From Turbatrix aceti (lineage: Eukaryota > Nematoda > Chromadorea > Rhabditida > Panagrolaimidae): a stretch of DNA of 64,000 nucleotides. The notes below the pieces were generated by a model. The model worked only from the letters and a program-made list of their open reading frames with translations. It was not told where the DNA came from and did no database searches. The translations under genes and the position numbers were made by a program. Of this stretch, positions 24,256-35,076 are shown piece after piece. The stretch spans positions 2,604,001-2,668,000 of the forward strand of contig OZ017767.1 of assembly GCA_963969345.1 (NCBI GenBank), read 5' to 3'. How positions within the stretch are numbered: the stretch's first letter is position 1; every line of letters starts with the position of its first letter.

Positions 24256-24261
24256 CTTTCG

Positions 24262-25348
24262 CACGGTGAGAGCGTGTTCCCAACGCGAAAATTTTTTGTG
24301 AGTGTGTAGAAGTGTAATGCATTCGTCAACAGTTTTCGGGTATTTATATCACTTGCATTTTTTTGGCATTTTTCCATTGTGTCAAGCTAAGTCCAAGCTT
24401 TTGAATGCATTTTGCGCGGTATCGATTGCTCGTAAATCAACTTTGCTGCAAGAGTCCAAAGATGGTAAATATTGCTTTTTCGTGTAGGCCTATTCCAATT
24501 CCTGTGCGGAAAATTGAAAATTTGGCCATTTGCTTATGTTCTCCCTACCCAATGATGGGATTTAAACCAATAACCGTGACTTTTCGTTTAGTGCCGTTCA
24601 CGGAGAGGGCAAATGAAATTTCGACTATTTTGACAACCTCACGGGTATAACTATTTGTCATGATTTTGCACCAATTATGCTTGGTTTTGCTAAATCTGAC
24701 CTCCTGATTCCAAAAAACCAAAAAAAAAGATTATGAATCAAAGTTCCGGCCGAGGTAGCAGCCTTCTAAACTACAGATTATCCGACCGTCGAAAACCCGG
24801 GTAACACCGCGCGCGCGTATTGTTCCCTGTTACACTATAACATTTTGCGAAGCCTCTCTCGCTTGTGGATAGTGATAGCTACTTTGTTTTTGTTTTTTTG
24901 GCATCAGGAGGTCAGATTTAGCAAAACAAAGCATAATTGGTGCAAAATCATGACAAATAGTTACACCCGCGAGGTTGTCAAAATAGTCGAAATTTCATTT
25001 GCCCTCTCCGGGAACGGCACTAAACGAAAAGTCACGGGTATTGGTTTAAATCCCATCATTGGGTAGGGAGAACACAAACAAATCGCCAAATTTTCAATTT
25101 TCCGCACAGGAATTGAAATAGGCCTACACAAAAAATCAATATTTTCTCTCTTTGGACGCTTGCAGCGAGGTTGGTTCGCAAGCGATTGATATCGCGCAGA
25201 GTGCATTGAAAAGCTTGGACTTAGCTCAATGTAATGACAAAATGCCAAAAAAAACAAACTATTTGAATGCCAGAAAACTGCCGCTGAACACATAACACTT
25301 CTACACACTCGCAAAAAATTTTCGCGTTGGGAACACGCTCTCACCGTG
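24262..25348. mobile_element. Foldback (long terminal inverted repeat) element, 1087 bp
   Basis: Two arms of about 465 bp (24262 to about 24727 and about 24883 to 25348) are inverted copies of each other with scattered mismatches, around a unique loop of about 155 bp. The ends are CACGGTGAGAGCGTG and its complement. The 6-bp sequence CTTTCG directly flanks both ends (24256-24261 and 25349-25354), a probable target-site duplication, although the palindromic terminus allows a 4-bp reading (TTTC) instead. Mirror-image open frames in the two arms are a by-product of the inverted repeat. No transposase is encoded, so it is non-autonomous. CACGGTG resembles the CAC-type termini of Transib elements, but the duplication length does not match their 5 bp. 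Confidence 0.9.
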
Positions 25349-25515
25349 CTTTCGTGCGCGTTCGCGTTCGTTGTATTCGTCGCGCATTGTGTGCCTGTTT
25401 ATTTCGATTCTTTGTTGTTTATTTGTTTATTTCTGCGAGAAATCGGGCAACGGAATGTATGTTTCTGCCGAGGATGTTGTATTTTCACATTTCGCAAAAA
25501 TCGAACCCTTAGTTG

Positions 25516-26057
25516 TTACTTTGATTTCCTCGAGTGAAGTGTAGACGTCGTTGTTGTCGTACTTGCAGTGCTGGGGACAAATAAGGGGCGCTGTTTCAGC
25601 GAAACTGCACTTGAATCTCTGAAAACGGTGAAAATTTTGTTTTCGAGGGTTATCAGAGAATATGATACCGTTTGCATGCTGCTATTCAGTAGAACAGGCT
25701 CCCATTCTGACCACGTGCAGTCGTCGTTCAATCCGTCGGTTACAGATAGAGTTTGCGTGTAATGAACGATGAAAATCGCAGCTAATGCTATTGCACCAAG
25801 TATGGAAATGACACATCCGAGGATTCTTATGTTGTACCATTTTTTGAGTTGCTTATATATCCTAAAATAGGTCTGTATCGAATTTAGGCTCTAGTTTTCG
25901 GAACTTACTCTAAATATTTTTCCCTGTCGTTGTAGAGCAGAAGAATCTGTTCCCTTTCTGCCTTTTCTTCGATTTCCGCCCACTTGGCCATGAGTTCTTG
26001 CTTCTTCTGCTCTTGGGAGATGAGTGGAGCATCGGGATCAATGTCGATATCGGTCAT
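25516..26057 (-). CDS. Small type II membrane protein of unknown function
   Basis: Exons (minus strand) 26057-25909 and 25861-25516; 164 aa. The start is the first ATG after an in-frame TAA 15 nt upstream. The N-terminal 50 residues are charged and helical (LISQEQKKQELMAKWAEIEE), with no signal peptide. One membrane segment follows (ILGCVISILGAIALAAIFIV, about residues 64-83), then a polar extracytoplasmic tail with DDCTWSEWEPV, a Thr-rich stretch and HSRKSK at the end. The WSEWEP motif resembles the tryptophan motif of thrombospondin type-1 repeats but only one Cys is present. Its start lies 175 bp from the start of the divergent gene at 26233, so the two may share a promoter. Confidence 0.8.
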
Positions 26058-26232
26058 GGCGATCGGTTAGTGTGTCGACAGCAATGAATGACAAAACTTT
26101 TTTTTTATTTACGCGTGCTATTCGCGGCGCAAACAATTTGAATATTAAAAAAAATAGAAATTTTACATGCTCGCGTTATATGAAACGCTTGAGCTTGGTT
26201 TTATCAGTTCGATTTATTACATTTTGCGGACA

Positions 26233-28123
26233 ATGATTGCATTCCGTGTCATTGGTTACTGTTATTTTTTGACCTGGATTATTGTTTTCTTGCCAATCAT
26301 CACGGTTACGTCCCATTCAACACCAGCGGCCGAGAACAAGTTATCAACGTATTGCGCCCAGTCAAATCTTGATGAAATTTCCGCTGAAAGCCAGACAGCA
26401 GCGTTCTACGTCTTGACTTCAGATTGCCGACTTATGGTTTGGCGAAACGGTATTTCACCTACGAATTTCGACTTTGGAGGCACGAATGACCAACGGGCTA
26501 TTATTCGAGACGTTACCGATAACACGGATCGTCTCGGTGATATTTTTGAATCCAAGGAAGTGGTTCAACGCTGTTCTGTACTATCCGATCCGTCACCGAT
26601 AGTTTTTCTTCAACAATCTCCCAATACATCGAATCCAAATCCAGTATTGAACATCATAGCTTCTATTGATGATCGAGGGTTGCGTCTCATGAAGTGAGCT
26701 TACAACTTTCGAGGTTGTCCAGAGACATGGTATCTTTTTTTCAGGATCAATCTAGAATCCAATCCTCAAGATGGCACCTTCTTTGCGGATAAAGTGGATC
26801 GAATCTTCATATCAGGAGGAGTCCGCGTGGATCACCAGGGCTTCCCCCTCAAGACTTGTGCTATCGTTCGCGGATATCTGACTTGCTACGCTTTGGCTTC
26901 AAACAAAACCGTCATTGCGTACACGTTTACGTCGACCATGGAGGACTCTGAAATCGTTTATCAGTCAGTTTGTCATGGAAGTGTCAAAATGGTTTTGATT
27001 TTTCAGTTCCTCATCAAAAGGACCCATCACTGTTAGTTACCTCACCAGCGTACCAGATTCCATTGTTGCCGTTCCCCATCGCGATGATCACATCAACGTG
27101 TACCTTTTTTCCAATTCGACATCTCGTTGGCTTTTTCAACTCGACAATCAAACCTTATCCTCCGGACAAGTCCGGCAACCCATGTTTGCCGTTCCACGGA
27201 TGCCAACGGACGCCAAGGCTTACTTCTGGAACCTGTATAGCGACAGTATTTTTCACGCACATTGTACGTCACTGCAATGCAGGTACTACTACATGTTGAT
27301 CAGCAAGACATCCAAGATGCCTTACACCTGTGTTTTTTCGTCAAAATCCCCCGTCATCGCGGGTGTTTTCTTCGACTCACACCTGCCTCCTGTTGTTCCG
27401 ATGCCGTTGATTCCTCCAACGCTGCCGACTGCTGCGCCGTTGGTTGAAGAACCACGGTATACCGATTCTCAATTTGCCGTATTCGATGACATGTCCTATA
27501 TCCCGTTGATCATACTGTGCATCATTGCGATATTTTTGATGCACTTGATTGCTTTTGGCACTCTTGCTGAACGCCTGCATCCCAGCCGGTCACTCAAATC
27601 GCCCACCGACGACGTCGTTCTTCACACGGAGCCTTACGAAGTTGATATCCAGGTTCCTGAGAAACCTGATATCAGGCGTAGTCGTCGACATAGGGACAGA
27701 TCACCCAGAGAGCTCATCATCCAATCTCAAGCTCCGGCTTTTCGAGATCCGACGACTACGCGGTCCCATAGTTCGCGGAAGCAACCTGCAGATATCCCGC
27801 CTTCGCCTCCGCACTCTGAAGACAGTTCTTTCTTGAATCCTGTTCGAAAGAAGATGAAAAAGAGGAAGTCTAAATTGTCACAGGAAGTTGCTATGACTAC
27901 AGGTGATGGTGTGTATGCTCCGCCTCCGAGTACTCGGCCTACCCAGCATCGTTCGGGATCGAATAGAAAAAACATTATGGTACTGAAATTGATAGAGTTA
28001 TTGAGAAAATTAACTAAGGGTGGTTCAATTTTTCAGGTTGATGACATGGAATCAATTCGTGTTCCAAAGTTGAATATCGAATCATATAAATCAGAAGTTC
28101 AACCGAAGTCGAAGCGAAAGTGA
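26233..28123 (+). CDS. Type I membrane protein with large ectodomain, unknown family
   Basis: Exons 26233-26693, 26745-26963, 27007-27979, 28037-28123; 579 aa. ATG 26233 is chosen because it opens directly on a signal-anchor-like stretch (MIAFRVIGYCYFLTWIIVFL). An ectodomain of about 380 residues has few cysteines and possible N-glycosylation sites (FSNSTSR). A Pro-rich stalk (VVPMPLIPPTLPTAAPL) and a single membrane span (YIPLIILCIIAIFLMHLIAF) follow, then a Pro/Ser/Arg-rich cytoplasmic tail of about 190 residues ending in a very basic segment (KSEVQPKSKRK). The last intron (27980-28036, 57 nt) is a multiple of three without stops, so retention would add 19 residues. I recognise no domain. 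Confidence 0.8.
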
Positions 28124-28552
28124 TTGTTTTTGTTGTTGTTTTTGTTATGTTTGTTACCGAGTAAAATTTTGTATGATGATCCGTCGTTGTAAGAAAGAAA
28201 AGTTTATCAATTACAAACTTATATAGGGTGCGATCTAGTAAGGATACCGTCACGAGTATCTGCTCAAAGATTTTTTTTGGATATGTGATAGTTTTGAGTG
28301 TTTGAATATACGATGTAGAACTTTGAGCTTGCAATATTGTTTACTGTATTACGGTAGATTATAAACAATATCAGGGGGGTCACTAACTGTTTTTACCGTA
28401 TCAATCGTAATTTCCCAAATCACTCCGCTGCGTGTTTCGTTTACAAAAATAGTTTTGTTTTTCATTTGTATATATTTTTTTCATTTTCAGTTTTTCGTTG
28501 CACGTTGTGCATCCAGTTTCAATATCAACCATTCATCGCGCTCTGATTAATC
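28124..28552. other. Intergenic region
   Basis: AT-rich; probable 3' UTR followed by a T-rich tract ending TTTTCATTTTCAG at about 28491, an acceptor-like sequence about 60 nt upstream of the next start codon. No gene seen. Confidence 0.45.
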
Positions 28553-30740
28553 ATGCGTACTCGCACCTCCGCTACGAAGAAAAATGCCTCTGATGACTCA
28601 GAAATGCCGCCTCTGATCAACTTTGTCATTGCTTTGCCGGTCGTTAGTGACGAGAAGCTTGACCAGTAAGTTTTTAATGTTTTTTAATTAGTTAATTAGG
28701 TTAATTATTTTTTTCTTGTATTTAGACTGCTTGCACGCCCCGGTCGGCCTACGAACAACCCGGTGACATCACCAAAGGCCATCCGAAGTCTAAGCGCCAG
28801 CCGTAACAGTTTGGTCCTCATCGACGACGACACCGATTCTGAGAGTCCAGTTTTTCTTCCGAAGAAACCTTCTCCAACCATGCCGCCTGCGAAGAAGATT
28901 CGTCTGCTCTCTTCTTCGGACGAAGACGAGGACTACGCTCTTTCACCCTCTCCGGTAGCCGAGAACACTTCGACGACCCCAATCAACGGCAGCGCCGCGT
29001 CTCCGCCACCGTATATCCTCCGAAGCGCCACCGCTCCGCGATCGCCTTTCACACCTCGCTACTCTCTTCGGAATGCCTCTATCTTTCCCGACGGTTCGAA
29101 GACCGATCCACAGCCCGCGGTGAGACGCTATCCGACGCGTGCTTCGATGCCTCCTTTCGCGATGCAAAAGGCAGCTTCTACTCTTCCGACACCGGTGAAG
29201 AACGCACCTGAGTACACTCTCCCGAAGCGTCCAGCTTCTGTGAAGCCATCGATTGTGGTGGAACAAGATTCTGATATCTACGAATCTTTGTCTTCTTCGC
29301 CAAAGAACGATGAAATTATTCTGGAGCTTGAACCGGATTTGTCGTTTCCCGATGAAGAAGCTAATCCCAATGCGCCTGAGACGCCCAAGAAGATGAAATC
29401 GTCAGATGCCACCAACATCCGTGAAAGAAATTCTTCCGATTCTGTGGAAATGGCTTCCAACAACGATTCTGCCTCGAGTTCGGCCATGTCGTCCTTAATC
29501 ATTGCAAAAGTCGACGACAATATTTCGTCTGAATTCGACGACAACGATTCGAACATTCCGGTATCGTCTCCCGAAGAATCCACACTGTCAAAGAAGTACA
29601 ACATCTGTACGAGCTACTGTCCCAAGGGAATCCGAAATGGCTGGATCTTCATTTTTCCCCATTATCGCAGCAACTTTGCCTACATCTACGAGAAGAACCC
29701 AAACAATCCCCTGGAGTACATCTGCCCGACGTGCAAGGAGAGCAAGCTCTGGGCGACCCGCAAAATCGAACCTGCTGTTGGCGCTCTTCGACGCGGATCT
29801 CTACGCGCACTCTTCTGCCACACCGATAAGTGCATTCAGTCTTACGGTAGTACCGTAGCTAAGAGCAGGAAGAACAAGTGAGTTGTTTTGAATGTTTTAA
29901 GTTTCATTGGTTTTCAAAATTATAAACATTTTTAGCGAGATCGCTCTGAACTTGTCTATTCATGAGCAGAGCGCACAACCGATGTCGAAATCCAAGCGCT
30001 CGAAGTCAAAGTCCAAGCCGAAGCTTTCCATCCCGGCGGTCAGCGGATCGTCAAACGACGCCATGCTTTTAGACCAGACTCCCGCATCTCCTATCGTGAC
30101 GAAGAAGACCACTCCTGAGCTCACGAGTTCTCAGAATCCGACTCCTCGGTCTTCCCGAATCCACCGCAGCATTGTTCAGCAGGAGGCCATCAACAGCGTC
30201 ACCAGCGTCCTCATGCGTCCTTCCGAACTGGAAATCAATGATGCCTGCCGTCTGCTGAACATCAAAAATTGTAACATCTCTCTGGCCTACGACTTTTGGA
30301 ATCGCGTGAACGTGCCCCGTTTTTCGTCGCTGATGAAGCCGATGTCTTCCACGTCTCCTCCCGAAGGTGGCTACGCTCTCATCTCCAAGTACTTCACCGG
30401 CACGACTCAGGCCGAGTTGACCATCGCCATGGCCGTCGGACGGTACATCCTGACCAACTACCGTAATCTCGGAATCATCGATCGCGTCGCTTACGACATG
30501 CTTGCGATTGATCGTCATGGCGTGCCGGCCACCCTGCTCAACGCGGCCTTTTCCGCAGACGTTGAAGACGTCCACGTCACCGCCCTCTCGCAGCTTCTTT
30601 CCTGTCGATTCGCGATCTACTCCTCGGGTTTCTGGAAACTGGTAGGTAACTGGTCGACCCAAAACGCCGTTACCATTCTCATGGCCAAAACTGGTTCACT
30701 GTATCAGCCCATTTTTGAAGTCATTAACACGTCTGCTTAA
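28553..30740 (+). CDS. Large Ser/Pro-rich protein with cysteine cluster and candidate catalytically dead OTU-like domain
   Basis: Exons 28553-28665, 28726-29877, 29936-30740; 689 aa. Residues 1 to about 310 are low-complexity Ser/Pro/acidic sequence with repeated basic patches (PPAKKIRLL, PKKMKSS) that look like nuclear signals. Residues about 315-400 form a compact block with paired cysteines (ICTSYCPKGIRNG, YICPTCKESKLW, LFCHTDKC), a possible zinc-binding module. A second basic segment (KSKRSKSKSKPK) precedes a C-terminal domain of about 170 residues. It follows the OTU layout: PEGGYALIS at the DGNC position, then AVGRYILTNYRN, a middle GVPATLLNAAF, ALSQLLSCRFAIYS (as in OTU ALA..L..PI.VY), and LYQPIFEV. 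The Asp/Cys and the terminal His of an active OTU protease are absent. Family assignment is inference. Confidence 0.7.
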
Positions 30741-31398
30741 AACATGTTGTTGTAATTTTGTACCTGTTGTTTTGATTTTTTACCGACGTATCCGGTATCC
30801 CATTGTCGTAAACTTACTGTCGTGGATAAAAAGCGAATGGTTGTACTTTTAATTTTGTGTTTTGGGGGTTCGACTCGGATAATCAAAGCAATTTTCTTGT
30901 TTTTGAACACTTGACACGAAAATCCTTTCAAGGATAAACAAAGTTTTGTTTCGCACGCGGTTTGCAAAGTTCTGGTTCGGTTCCAGTCCGGTTCGGGTAC
31001 CCGAAAAATTTTCAGAACCGACAACATTGATTATGTGGCAATGCGATCAGGAAAAACATTTATTAATATTTAGATATTTACGGTTCATGTTGACGTCAAT
31101 ATTTCAAAAATAGTATGCCATCGTTGTTCCACTGCTCGTTTCTAAATAACATCAATGACAAATAACATGCAAGTTAATAAAAAAACTTACGTCACGCATG
31201 TATTGTTTGGTATGCAACTCGTAATTTTCGAGCTGCATGCGCACTGGCGATAGAGCAATGGCGCCCCGCGCCACAGCTTCCTTATACGCTCTTCACTTTT
31301 GTTGAAGCATAGTGTTGAAAATTTTTAAATCATTTACAGCTAACATTTTAATTTTATTTTTGTACTACGGCATGAACATTAGAACTAAACTTCACATT
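30741..31398. other. Intergenic region with a relic of the 31-44 kb gene family
   Basis: Contains GGTTCGG repeats and the palindrome TTCGGGTACCCGAA near 30980-31005, and the gene-family relic described separately at 31123-31205. No intact gene. Confidence 0.5.
31123..31205 (-). pseudogene. Relic fragment: exon 1/intron 1/exon 2 junction of the surface-protein family
   Basis: On the minus strand this segment matches the gene at 31399-32876 across the end of exon 1 (a CGTGAC|GTAAGT-type donor), the intron, the TTTAG acceptor and the first 20 bases of exon 2 (GTTCCA shared). Nothing else of the gene is nearby, so it is a broken remnant. Confidence 0.65.
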
Positions 31399-32876
31399 TT
31401 AAAATTGAAAAATGAAAACCAGCGCAAACATTAACACTGTGATGTGATGTCTAGATGACGCTGATGATGGTGTGTAATCTCCGTACATAAACTCTTCCGT
31501 GTAATAATTGTTATGCAAGTTGGTGTTCTTTTCTGGGTAAAATACTACAGTTTGAATATTTTCGATTCCGTATGCAGCATTCTCGACGTCCTGAAAAAGT
31601 TATATAGCAATGAAGATTTATTTTATGTAAAGGCTGCACCGAAAATCCAAACGAAGCAAGACACAAGTAATTATGTGTATTTAGATGCACACTCATTCTC
31701 CAGTAACGATCTGTGAATCCGTTAAAAGGCGTGCAATTGCACACTGCCTTTGACAGGTACGGCAGTTTTCCTAACTTTACCGTTGGAAAAACAGGATGGT
31801 TTTCCAAAATTATATCCGTGCTGCATGGTTTGTCTTGCTCGTACAACCACAGTCTGCAAAATCATTGATCAAATCACCTCAAAATCATCCCAAACATACG
31901 AAGTCATATTTCCACAGGCAGAATTCAAATATGCAACTACGATATGTGTTAAATTTTCTCGAACACCGTAGTCAATGATGAAATCAGTCTGTCCGAACCG
32001 AAGGTCTGATATCATTGTAGTTTTCTCCGTGGACAGTTTTACGTAGGTAAACGATATTTCAGTTTGGTTATAATCTGTGCAGTGTAGCTTCGAAGTCACA
32101 GCTTCTAAAGGTGGATAATTCTCAATAGCTTCGTCTTGCACTTGTTTGTTGATCAGCATAACGAGTTTCTTTTCTTCTGGCAGAAACCGGGGTGCAAGCA
32201 GAGATTTATTCAGACATTCCTAAAAACGAAATTATCTAAAAATAATTTATTATTAAAATTATTCAGGGTATACCTCGATAACAAGAATAACCATATTACG
32301 ACGATCGTGATGAAACGCATAAGAAACGTTAAAACTAAATCGAAAATAATGCCCCAGGTGAGAAGGAAGGGTGCATGCGCAAGTAATATTGGATGTAAAC
32401 AGCGATGCTAACCAATCACAATCTGCGGCTTCAAAAGCTAAACCAAGGCTGAAAAAAAAATTTAAAAAAAAAGAAAAAAGAAGAAAAAAAAACGCAATTT
32501 GAAAGATTTGTACTGCAACTTACTTTGTATAATAAGTGGATGTTATTACCCTATAAATTTTATTTGACAGACATTGTGTGGCATTTTGTAATTCTGGAGG
32601 CACTTGGAACCACATCCAGTATTTTTTATTTGGAAATCCAAGCATTCCTGTCTTGAGAATAAACAAATGAGTGTCTTCTTCGATTTCAACAAAAGAAGTG
32701 TCTTTTACATTGTTCCACTTTTTGTTTCTAAATAAAATCACTGACACATAAATAGTTTAGGTCTGTTTAGTTTAGGAGAAAACTTACGGTACGCATATTT
32801 CGCTTCCAGATATTTCATTTAGACGGCAGAAAGAAATTGCAATAACGAGGAAAAACGAAACGCGTGGTTCCACCAT
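31399..32876 (-). CDS. Novel surface-protein family, member A (minus)
   Basis: Exons (minus): 32876-32788, 32727-32524, 32448-32274, 32219-31900, 31853-31640, 31590-31399; 397 aa. Signal peptide MVEPRVSFFLVIAISF. Family landmarks in order: FVEIEED and YWMWF (exon 2); FEAADCDWL and ITCACTLPSHL then YFRFSFNVSY (exon 3); LPEEKKLV, LHCTDYN and the NSACGN-equivalent NSACGNMT (exon 4); LWLYEQDKPC, CNCTPF, RYWRMSVHL and NYLC..SFGF (exon 5); a short exon 6 ending in a hydrophobic tail (ITVLMFALVFIFQF) with no cytoplasmic residues, as expected of a GPI-anchored protein. It lacks the long acidic stretch of the other minus members. I do not recognise a known family. Intron phases are 2-2-0-2-0, as in all six members. 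Confidence 0.85.
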
Positions 32877-32930
32877 CACAACCAATCTTATGACTATTTC
32901 TTGAACGGTAGCTCGTGTGTCCGAATTATT

Positions 32931-32936
32931 CACCTG
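32931..32936 (-). promoter_or_regulatory. Conserved upstream CAGGTGAAT element, member A
   Basis: On the gene strand CAGGTG followed by AAT lies 54 nt before the ATG. The same element occurs at 50-70 nt before the ATG of all six family members. It could be an E-box (CAGGTG) or a 5' UTR splice donor (CAG|GTGA). Confidence 0.55.
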
Positions 32937-32972
32937 CTCATGAACCACTGACACACATGTTAGCTGGCTTTC

Positions 32973-33078
32973 AAATAACAATAAAAAATAACGAAACGTG
33001 TTGTTTCACTATCGAAGCCAATCTTTTGACAATCTTTTGCAAGGAAGTACATGTGCTAAACGTTTTTATTCACCTGCT
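32973..33078 (-). pseudogene. Relic: duplicated promoter and exon 1 of a family member
   Basis: This stretch repeats 32841-32940 with divergence: the same upstream CAGGTGAAT element (33071-33076), the CAATCTT block, and the exon 1 start region, in which the initiator position is ATAGTG instead of ATGGTG. Only about 100 bp of the copy remain. Confidence 0.65.
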
Positions 33079-33210
33079 GTGCTTCTGCTGTGGTAATTAT
33101 TTCGTCAACACAATTTTTCATTTACTTATGATCACTTTTTTATGTATTTTTAAAAATCAAAACTTTACATTTCATTTTTTAAATTTCAATTTTTATTCCA
33201 CAGAAAAACT

Positions 33211-34831
33211 TCACAGAAGTAACCAAACAAACACAAGTGCGAATATGAGCGCCAAAATGTCCTTTTTCGGTGGTGCTGCGGATGGCGTTGTTGTATCGGT
33301 TTCATCGGACTCAACATAGGATTCGTCGTCTTCATAATCTTCGTCGTAATCGTTGTCGTAAGCGTCTTCAGAAATGATTTCAACATAACTATCGCCTTTG
33401 TCGACCTCTTCGTAATCATTTACTTCAGGTGAGTCACCTTCGTAAAGTACATCGTCATAGTAATAGTCTATGTGTATGTTAGTTTTATTTTCGGGATCAT
33501 ATACAATGTGTTGGACGCTAGTGGGACCATAAATGTCATCTTTGTCATTCTATAAATTTGTGTTAAAAAAACGGTTAAAAAGCAATGAAAGCATTACCAG
33601 AAAGCCAAACGACGCTGAGCACAGACTATTTTGTGTGCCTAAATGCACGCCCATTCTCCAGTAACGCTCTTCATAACCTTCAGGAGACGAACAATTGCAC
33701 GTTGACATTGATGGCATTTTTCCAACTTTTCCGTTATCGAAAGTGGGATGATCAATCAAAGCTATCTCGGTTGTGCACGATTCGTCTTTTTCGAAAATCC
33801 ACAACCTACAAAAAAGTCTAATTGTGCATCTTTTAAAAAAAATTACCTCGTCATATTCTCGCAAGCCGAATTTTGTGTGCGAACAACAATCTCAGTAAGT
33901 TTCTTTCGAATACTGTAATCAATGTTGAAGGAAGTTAAGCCAAGCTGTGTGTATGAGAGCAACGCGGTGATCTGCGTAGACAGCTTCACGTACACATACG
34001 CTCTGGCTGTGTAATTGTATTCTCTACAGTTCAGGCTTGATTCTTCAACGGGAACAAGTTCATAATTGATAATCGACTCATCCTGCAGCTGTTGGCTTGT
34101 TTTTAGTACAAATTCTTTTTCTTCCGGCAGAAAAAGAGGTGTTAAAGGAAGAATACTGTTGTCATTAGAATCCTAAAAAAATATGAAATGAAGCTTTGTT
34201 TTAAATCTTAACGTGACGCAACCGAACGCATCCCAATAATGAGATAAATCATTCCACGCTGCAGGTACGGGTACTCGTATGAGGCGTTAAAGCTGAATCG
34301 AAAGTAATTCGTCAGGTGAAACGGAAGGGTGCACGCACAGCTTATATTCGACCCGAACTGAGAGGCCAACCAATAGCAATCTGCTGCTTCGTATTCCAAA
34401 CTCAAACTATAATAAAAAAATTAAATTAAACATGCAGTAGATTTTTTGGAATAAAATGACTGATTATAAATACAAACTTTGTGTTTTGCCGACCGTTCTT
34501 CTTTTCAGGTGCAGGAATTATGTTGATGAAACCAGTTAAGTTTTGAGGTACAGTATACCACATCCAATAGCTTACGTCGGGGAAAGCCTTTAAACGAAAA
34601 CTGTTAAGCACTAGATGATTTTCTTCTTCAATTTCAACAAATGACTCATTGGTTACATCCTTCCACTGAACATTTCTAAAAACAATTACATACGGTAACG
34701 TCTTAAATTTAGAAAACTTACGGCACGCATTCTTCCGTTATGGGATCTTTATTTTTCTTACAGAAAACAAAGCTCGAAGCAAAAACGATGGCACATAAAA
34801 CGCCGAATAAATGAATACAACCTTTCCCCAT
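33211..34831 (-). CDS. Novel surface-protein family, member B (minus)
   Basis: Exons (minus): 34831-34722, 34675-34478, 34406-34223, 34172-33847, 33805-33598, 33549-33211; 454 aa. Signal peptide MGKGCIHLFGVLCAIVFASSFVFC. It has FVEIEEENH, YWMWYTVP, EYEAADCYWL, ISCACTLPFHL, YFRFSFNASY, LFLPEEKEFVLKTSQQL, QNSACENMT, LWIFEKDESCTTEIAL, CNCSSPEGYEERYWRMGVHL and SFGF. Exon 6 is the longest of the family: a DPENKTN block, then about 60 residues rich in Asp/Glu/Tyr, a TTTPSAAPPKK linker and a hydrophobic end (ILALIFALVFVWLLL). Exon 3 is 184 nt, where five paralogues have exactly 175. Its start codon faces the 7TM gene at 35077 head to head, 245 bp away. Confidence 0.87.
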
Positions 34832-34881
34832 TAGATTAACTTATTGAATACTAACTTGCAGAAAACTTTGTCAGCCTCTGT

Positions 34882-34887
34882 CACCTG
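34882..34887 (-). promoter_or_regulatory. Conserved upstream CAGGTGAC element, member B
   Basis: Gene-strand CAGGTGAC, 50 nt before the ATG; corresponds to the element found upstream of the other five members. Confidence 0.5.
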
Positions 34888-35059
34888 TCATGTCCTTGCA
34901 TCGCAAACAGATGATTTTTTACAGTTGTGTTATACAATTTACTGACATAAAGACATAAGGTTTACAAAACATCAGCATTAGCAAAAAAATCTATAAGATT
35001 GTTAAGGGTTCGCGATTAATAAGTGTAATAAATATTCACGTTAAAATTTCTCAAGTTTT

Positions 35060-35076
35060 TTCGTTTTTTTCAGGCA
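35060..35076 (+). promoter_or_regulatory. Candidate trans-splice acceptor upstream of the 7TM gene
   Basis: A T-rich tract ending TTTTTTTCAG lies three bases before the ATG at 35077, with no obvious upstream donor exon. This is the arrangement expected of a spliced-leader acceptor in nematodes; it could also be a 5' UTR intron end. Confidence 0.45.

Noticed and set aside
24302..25344. Mirror-image open frames on both strands encoding similar peptides, which might look like a convergent gene pair.
   Set aside because: They are the two arms of the foldback element read in opposite directions; the frames lack conserved domains and the similarity is inverted-repeat identity.
29069..30662. Minus-strand open frames of 107 and 197 codons antisense to the OTU-like gene.
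   Set aside because: Arg/His-rich shadow frames of the Ser/Pro-rich plus-strand exons.
30860..30880. GGTTCGACTC, a tRNA B-box-like sequence.
   Set aside because: No matching A box, acceptor stem or cloverleaf can be built around it.
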